Below, piece by piece: positions 14,566 through 18,358 of a stretch of DNA of 18,358 nt (position 1 is the first letter of the stretch; every line of letters begins with the position of its first letter). The position numbers and the translations under genes are program-made. The DNA is from Mobilitalea sp. (GTDB lineage: Bacteria; Bacillota_A; Clostridia; Lachnospirales; Lachnospiraceae), in the NCBI GenBank assembly GCA_029974875.1, contig JARKQP010000475.1:1-18358 (forward strand), in the 5' to 3' direction. The notes under the pieces were generated by a model that was not told where the DNA came from, did not search any database, and worked only from the letters and a program-made list of their open reading frames with translations.

Positions 14566-15985
14566 ACGTATATATTTGACTTGCCTAATAATCTTAATAT
14601 TGTATTGTCTTATTGTTGTTGTATTTTATGTTGGTGAAGGAAGACAACTATTTTATAGAGAAGCAGAGACTTCTTCATTAGATAGGAATGGCAGTGTAGT
14701 TACAGAAGAACTTTCTAAAAACTTTGATATTAACTATGTTTTTCAACCAAATATCGACATTATTGATTCTTTAACTTTTAAATTTGCAACATGGGGGCAT
14801 GATGGAGCGACAATCTATATTAGTATAAGTGATAAAAACAATAGTGTGATATTTAAAACAGAATACCCATGTTCGGAAATTCCTGACAGCCAGGCGTTGG
14901 TGGTCGATATTTCGGATAGTCAATTGCAAAATATGTATAATGAAGAACTTAATATTCATATATATTCGGATGCTGTTGCCAGTGGTGAAAGTGCGGCTGT
15001 TTGGATAAATAGCCTAGATAAACCAAGTGGTTCTCAGTTATATTATAATGGAGAGAAAGCGGATGGAAGTTTAAGTCTTGCATATGCTGGTCGAAATACA
15101 GTTTGGCTGGGAAATGTATACTGGCAGTTAGCTGGAATAATCTTCTTGGCTTTATGCTTAATACTGGCATATATTGTTTCCCGTGTAATTAGAGGAAAAA
15201 AAACCTTAATTATTTCTACCTTAGATGCTCTTAATAAATATATGTTTTTGATTAAACAATTGGTATCAAGAGATTTTAAAACTAAATATAAAAAATCAGT
15301 TTTAGGTGTTTTATGGAGTTTTATTAATCCTTTACTTGCTATGATGATACAGTATATGGTGTTTTCGCATATATTTAAGAACGATATTAAGAATTATCCA
15401 GTATATCTGCTTTCGGGATATACAATTTTTAACTTTTTTTCGGAGGCAGTAAACTTAGCAACTGAATCTATTGTTGGTAATGTTGCACTTATCACAAAGG
15501 TTTATGTTCCAAAATATATATATCCTTTTACTAGAGTCTGTTCATCCTCAATTAATTTGTTGATTTCAATGCTTCTATTGATAGCAATGTGTATTATTAT
15601 GAAAATACCATTTACAAGGAGTTTGCTTTTAATTCCTTTTCCTATTATTTGTATTTTTCTGTTTACTTTAGGAGTTGGTCTGCTATTAGCAAATATGATG
15701 GTATTTTTCCGTGATGTTAAATTCTTGTGGGGAGCTATTAGCCTGATTTGGATGTATGCAACCCCGATATTTTATCCGGCGTCAATTATACCAAGCCAAT
15801 ATAGGTTAATATTGGATTTAAATCCGATTGCTTGTATATTAGAGTTGTTTCGTACTATTTTAATACAAGGGCAGGGGGCAGAACCAAAGCTTTTTGCTCT
15901 TTGTTTCGTATATTCAGTCGGCGCTTTTGTTTTAGGAACATGGGCTTTCAAAAAGAAACAAGATGACTTTATTTTATTTTTATAA
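14546..15985 (+). CDS. ABC-2 polysaccharide export permease with extracytoplasmic N-terminal domain
   Basis: Residues from about 230 to 479 are an ordinary Wzm/TagG-type permease: the entry segment LIKQLVSRDFKTKYKKSVLGVLWSFINPLL, about six membrane helices, and YATPIFYPASIIP near the end. In front of this stands an extra 220 residues: a membrane helix at about 8-30, a soluble region at about 31-190, and a second helix at about 193-215. With positive residues (RKNKR) before helix 1 the soluble part should lie outside. It contains alternating hydrophobic stretches such as DSLTFKFATWGHDGATIYISISD and looks like a beta-sandwich. Usual permeases of this family are about 260 residues. GAGGAG (14533-14538) supports the ATG at 14546, which overlaps the upstream gene by 20 bases. 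The ATPase follows 42 bases after the stop. Confidence 0.9.
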   Translation: MEMRKNKRIYLTCLIILILYCLIVVVFYVGEGRQLFYREAETSSLDRNGSVVTEELSKNFDINYVFQPNIDIIDSLTFKFATWGHDGATIYISISDKNNSVIFKTEYPCSEIPDSQALVVDISDSQLQNMYNEELNIHIYSDAVASGESAAVWINSLDKPSGSQLYYNGEKADGSLSLAYAGRNTVWLGNVYWQLAGIIFLALCLILAYIVSRVIRGKKTLIISTLDALNKYMFLIKQLVSRDFKTKYKKSVLGVLWSFINPLLAMMIQYMVFSHIFKNDIKNYPVYLLSGYTIFNFFSEAVNLATESIVGNVALITKVYVPKYIYPFTRVCSSSINLLISMLLLIAMCIIMKIPFTRSLLLIPFPIICIFLFTLGVGLLLANMMVFFRDVKFLWGAISLIWMYATPIFYPASIIPSQYRLILDLNPIACILELFRTILIQGQGAEPKLFALCFVYSVGAFVLGTWAFKKKQDDFILFL

Positions 15986-16027
15986 TAGTTTTATGTTAAT
16001 TATAAGAGTAGTGAAATGGAGATACTG

Positions 16028-16765
16028 ATGGAAGAAATAATGGTTGATATTAAGAATGTTTCCAGAAGTTTTAGATTAGCAAATGACAGAGTAAATTCAT
16101 TAAAAGAATTTTTTGTAGCTAAATTAAAGGGAAGATTGACATATAATGAGTTTTGGGCTCTAAAAAATGTGGGTTTTCGAGTGTATAAAGGAGAAACTGT
16201 CGGAATCATCGGTAGAAATGGCTCGGGAAAAAGTACGTTGCTAAAGATTATTTCAGGTATTATGAAACCGACATCTGGGGAGATTAGCGTGAATGGAAAT
16301 GTCGCACCAATGCTTGAGTTAGGGTCAGGATTTGATTTAGAGATGACTGGACGAGAAAACATATTCCTTAATGGTGCAATACTTGGGTATACGGAAGTGT
16401 TCTTACAAAATAAATTTGATGAGATATTGGAGTTTTCGGAACTTAAAGAATTCATTGATGTAAGAATCCGTAATTATTCTTCAGGTATGATGATGAGGCT
16501 GGCATTTTCAATAGCAACTCTTGTAAATCCAGAAATCCTAATTGTTGATGAGATACTTTCTGTAGGTGATTCGGAATTTAAAAAGAAGAGTCAGGAAAGA
16601 ATGGAGCAGATGATGTCAGGTGGTACAACTGTGTTTTTGGTATCACATGATATTAATCAAGTGAGGAGTATGTGCTCAAAAGTGGTGTGGTTGGATCATG
16701 GTCAAGTTAAAATGGTAGGAAACCCAAAAGAGGTATGCGAAGCTTATGAAAGGGATACGGAATAA
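16028..16765 (+). CDS. ABC transporter ATPase for polysaccharide export (Wzt/TagH type, short form)
   Basis: The ATPase that powers the permease just upstream. Motifs, counted from the ATG at 16028: Walker A GRNGSGKST (62-70), signature YSSGM (150-154), Walker B ILIVDE (170-175) and H-loop H207. The helical segment MLELGSGFDLEMTGRENIFLNG is characteristic of polysaccharide and teichoic acid exporters. At 245 residues it ends soon after the nucleotide-binding domain and lacks the C-terminal carbohydrate-binding domain of long Wzt proteins. I prefer the ATG at 16028, which has GGAG at 16018-16021, over the in-frame ATG at 16016, whose ribosome site is weak; either is possible. The stop overlaps the next start by one base (TAATG). 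Confidence 0.93.
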   Translation: MEEIMVDIKNVSRSFRLANDRVNSLKEFFVAKLKGRLTYNEFWALKNVGFRVYKGETVGIIGRNGSGKSTLLKIISGIMKPTSGEISVNGNVAPMLELGSGFDLEMTGRENIFLNGAILGYTEVFLQNKFDEILEFSELKEFIDVRIRNYSSGMMMRLAFSIATLVNPEILIVDEILSVGDSEFKKKSQERMEQMMSGGTTVFLVSHDINQVRSMCSKVVWLDHGQVKMVGNPKEVCEAYERDTE

Positions 16766-17922
16766 TGGAAGTTTCATTTGATGCGCAGTTTTTATTAGAA
16801 GATCAGAAAACAGGAATAGGAAGAATGACGGAAGTTTTAATTGAAGAGTTTCAAAAAGACTCGGAGATAAAGTCGACGCTACATTTTTTTAATTTTTTAA
16901 ATAGCAAAGCAAAAAAAGGTAAAATTGACAAATATATTGAAGCAGGATACCGGGTAAAAGTATGCACTTGGTTTCATAGGGGGTTTTATCTTAGAATATG
17001 GAGATATATACCAATTCCTTATAACTGGTTTTTTGGGGAGAGATGTAATATATCGCAATTTTTTTGTTCTGATATTCCACCAAAGGCTAATGGGAAGAAA
17101 ATAGTGTTTGTACATGATATGGCATATAAATCATGTCCTGAAACAATGGATAGCAAAGTATTAAAAATAATAGAGAGAAATATGCAGAATACATGTAAAC
17201 GTGCTGATTGTATTGTAACAGTATCGGAATTTTCGAAGCAGGAAATTATTAAGTATATGGGTGTAGATAAAGATAAAATTTATGTCATGCCTTCTGGAGT
17301 TGATTTGGATTGGTATACGCCTAATTATACGGATGAAAATGTATTAATGATAAGAGAAAAATATGGTATTAAAGAGGAATACTTATTATATCTGGGAACT
17401 TTAGAACCAAGGAAAAATATAAGTAAATTGATAGATGCATATTACATTCTTATAAAAAACAATATGAATATTCCAATGCTGGTAATTGCAGGTAAAAAAG
17501 GGTGGCTTTATGATGAAATAATCGAAAAAGTAAAACAATACCAATTGGAAGATAAAGTTAAATTTACCGGCTATGTTAGCAAGGAAGAAGCTCCGATCCT
17601 GTTAAAAGGAGCAATGCTGTTTGTATTTCCTTCAATTTATGAAGGCTTTGGTCTTCCTCCCCTTGAGGCTATGGCATGTGGTACGCCGGTAATTATATCC
17701 GATGCAGCTTCCTTACCAGAAGTTGTTTCGGATGCAGGGATTAAAGTTAATCCATATAATATCGAAGACCTTGCTAAAGCAATGAAATTATTAATAGATG
17801 ATTCGGAACTTAGGGCTTTTTACAGTAAAAAAGGATTACAACAGGCTGCTAAATTTTCATGGCAAAATTCAAAGAATATCCTCAAAGCAATTTATCAAGA
17901 GATAAATAATAGTGGAGAATAG
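16765..17922 (+). CDS. GT4-type glycosyltransferase
   Basis: A 385-residue GT-B protein beginning MEVSFDAQFLLEDQKTGIGRMTEVLIEEF. The middle has VFVHDMAYKSCPETM and DCIVTVSEFSKQEIIKY, the donor half YLLYLGTLEPRKNISKLIDAYYIL, and the EX7E motif is E293-GFGLPPL-E301 followed by AMACGTPVIISDAASLPEVV. These blocks match mannosyl- or rhamnosyl-type GT4 transferases, but the sugar is not determined. The start overlaps the ATPase stop by one base, with AAAGGGA upstream inside that gene, so translation is coupled. It differs clearly from the transferase at 13420 and is not a recent duplicate. Confidence 0.92.
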   Translation: MEVSFDAQFLLEDQKTGIGRMTEVLIEEFQKDSEIKSTLHFFNFLNSKAKKGKIDKYIEAGYRVKVCTWFHRGFYLRIWRYIPIPYNWFFGERCNISQFFCSDIPPKANGKKIVFVHDMAYKSCPETMDSKVLKIIERNMQNTCKRADCIVTVSEFSKQEIIKYMGVDKDKIYVMPSGVDLDWYTPNYTDENVLMIREKYGIKEEYLLYLGTLEPRKNISKLIDAYYILIKNNMNIPMLVIAGKKGWLYDEIIEKVKQYQLEDKVKFTGYVSKEEAPILLKGAMLFVFPSIYEGFGLPPLEAMACGTPVIISDAASLPEVVSDAGIKVNPYNIEDLAKAMKLLIDDSELRAFYSKKGLQQAAKFSWQNSKNILKAIYQEINNSGE

Positions 17923-17926
17923 AATT

Positions 17927-18358
17927 ATGAAGGATCATGAGTTTCAGAAATGTTTTCAGAATGAATTAATAAAGGGAAATATTGATTTTTTATCGGCTCA
18001 TTGGAATGTAAAGAAAAAAATTGTCCCGGGAGATAATAGGAATCCATTTAAGGTACTTGCAAAGAAGATGATTAATAAAATATCGCAGATGATTGTAGAA
18101 CCGTTCATGGAACAACAGAGTATGTTTAATCTGGGAATTGTTACTGCTTTGCAAGAGATTTATATGAAAGATGAAAAGTATATTTGTTTTGGCTGCTTTG
18201 ATTCGATTGATAAAAAAAACAACATAACGGAGGTTTTATTAACCTTTCATTTTTATAATAAAAATGTAAATGCTGATTCACATCTTTATTTTATTCCTGA
18301 GAGAATATCGTCTAATGAATATTTGTTAAGCCTTTTAGCCATAATGGAAGAATTGTCG
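17927..18358 (+). CDS. 5' part of a polysaccharide-locus protein, possibly a methyltransferase or transferase
   Basis: An open frame runs from the ATG at 17927 to the window edge (144 residues, no stop). GGAG lies about nine bases upstream, overlapping the end of the preceding gene, and the gap between the genes is four bases, so it belongs to the same operon. The visible sequence includes SAHWNVKKKIVPGDNRNPFKVLAKKMINKISQMIVEPFMEQQSMFNLGIVTALQEI. In my recollection a segment like this (a basic helix followed by a Q..FN..V..AL.E motif) opens SAM-dependent methyltransferases and some glycosyltransferases of clostridial surface-glycan loci. The catalytic part is beyond the window, so this is only a hint. 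Residues after 90 (KYICFGCFDSIDKKNNITEVLLTFHFYN) are not recognised. Confidence 0.8.
   Translation, partial: MKDHEFQKCFQNELIKGNIDFLSAHWNVKKKIVPGDNRNPFKVLAKKMINKISQMIVEPFMEQQSMFNLGIVTALQEIYMKDEKYICFGCFDSIDKKNNITEVLLTFHFYNKNVNADSHLYFIPERISSNEYLLSLLAIMEELS

Overview
The window looks like a chromosome segment from a low-to-moderate GC, Gram-positive anaerobe of class Clostridia, most likely a Lachnospiraceae relative. The grounds are the order rseP-ispG-polC, the presence of PolC (the Gram-positive type replicase), sigma-A-like promoters with purine-rich ribosome binding sites, and two small coiled-coil proteins of a kind I associate with Lachnospiraceae. This placement is an inference from gene content and was not checked against a database.

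Positions 1-7510 hold a housekeeping block read rightward: the 3' part of the membrane protease gene rseP, ispG (MEP isoprenoid pathway) and polC. Between rseP and ispG lie a 189-bp palindromic element with 28-bp terminal inverted repeats and an array of eight 19-20 bp tandem repeats. Around this gap, both genes show a strong excess of G or T at third codon positions that fades with distance. PolC carries a Gly/Ser/Ala-rich linker encoded by six exact-length 36-bp repeats.

Positions 7511-13120 are a mosaic of small genes: an orphan 67-residue protein with its own promoter and structured leader; a small coiled-coil protein; tRNA-Glu(CUC) with promoter and a 22-bp perfect terminator stem; a RelE/ParE-like toxin-antitoxin pair; larB; a second small coiled-coil protein; larC on the opposite strand with a histidine-rich insert (33 His in 71 residues); and a small zinc-ribbon protein. 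LarB and LarC are two of the three enzymes that build the nickel-pincer nucleotide cofactor of lactate racemase-type enzymes. larE and larA are not in the window.

From 13420 to the end the DNA is visibly more AT-rich and holds the start of a surface polysaccharide locus, read rightward with overlapping or closely spaced genes: a GT4-type glycosyltransferase, an ABC-2 polysaccharide export permease with an unusual extracytoplasmic N-terminal domain, its ATPase of the short type, a second GT4-type glycosyltransferase, and the 5' part of a further gene. The likely scheme is assembly of a glycan in the cytoplasm by the transferases, followed by export through the ABC transporter.
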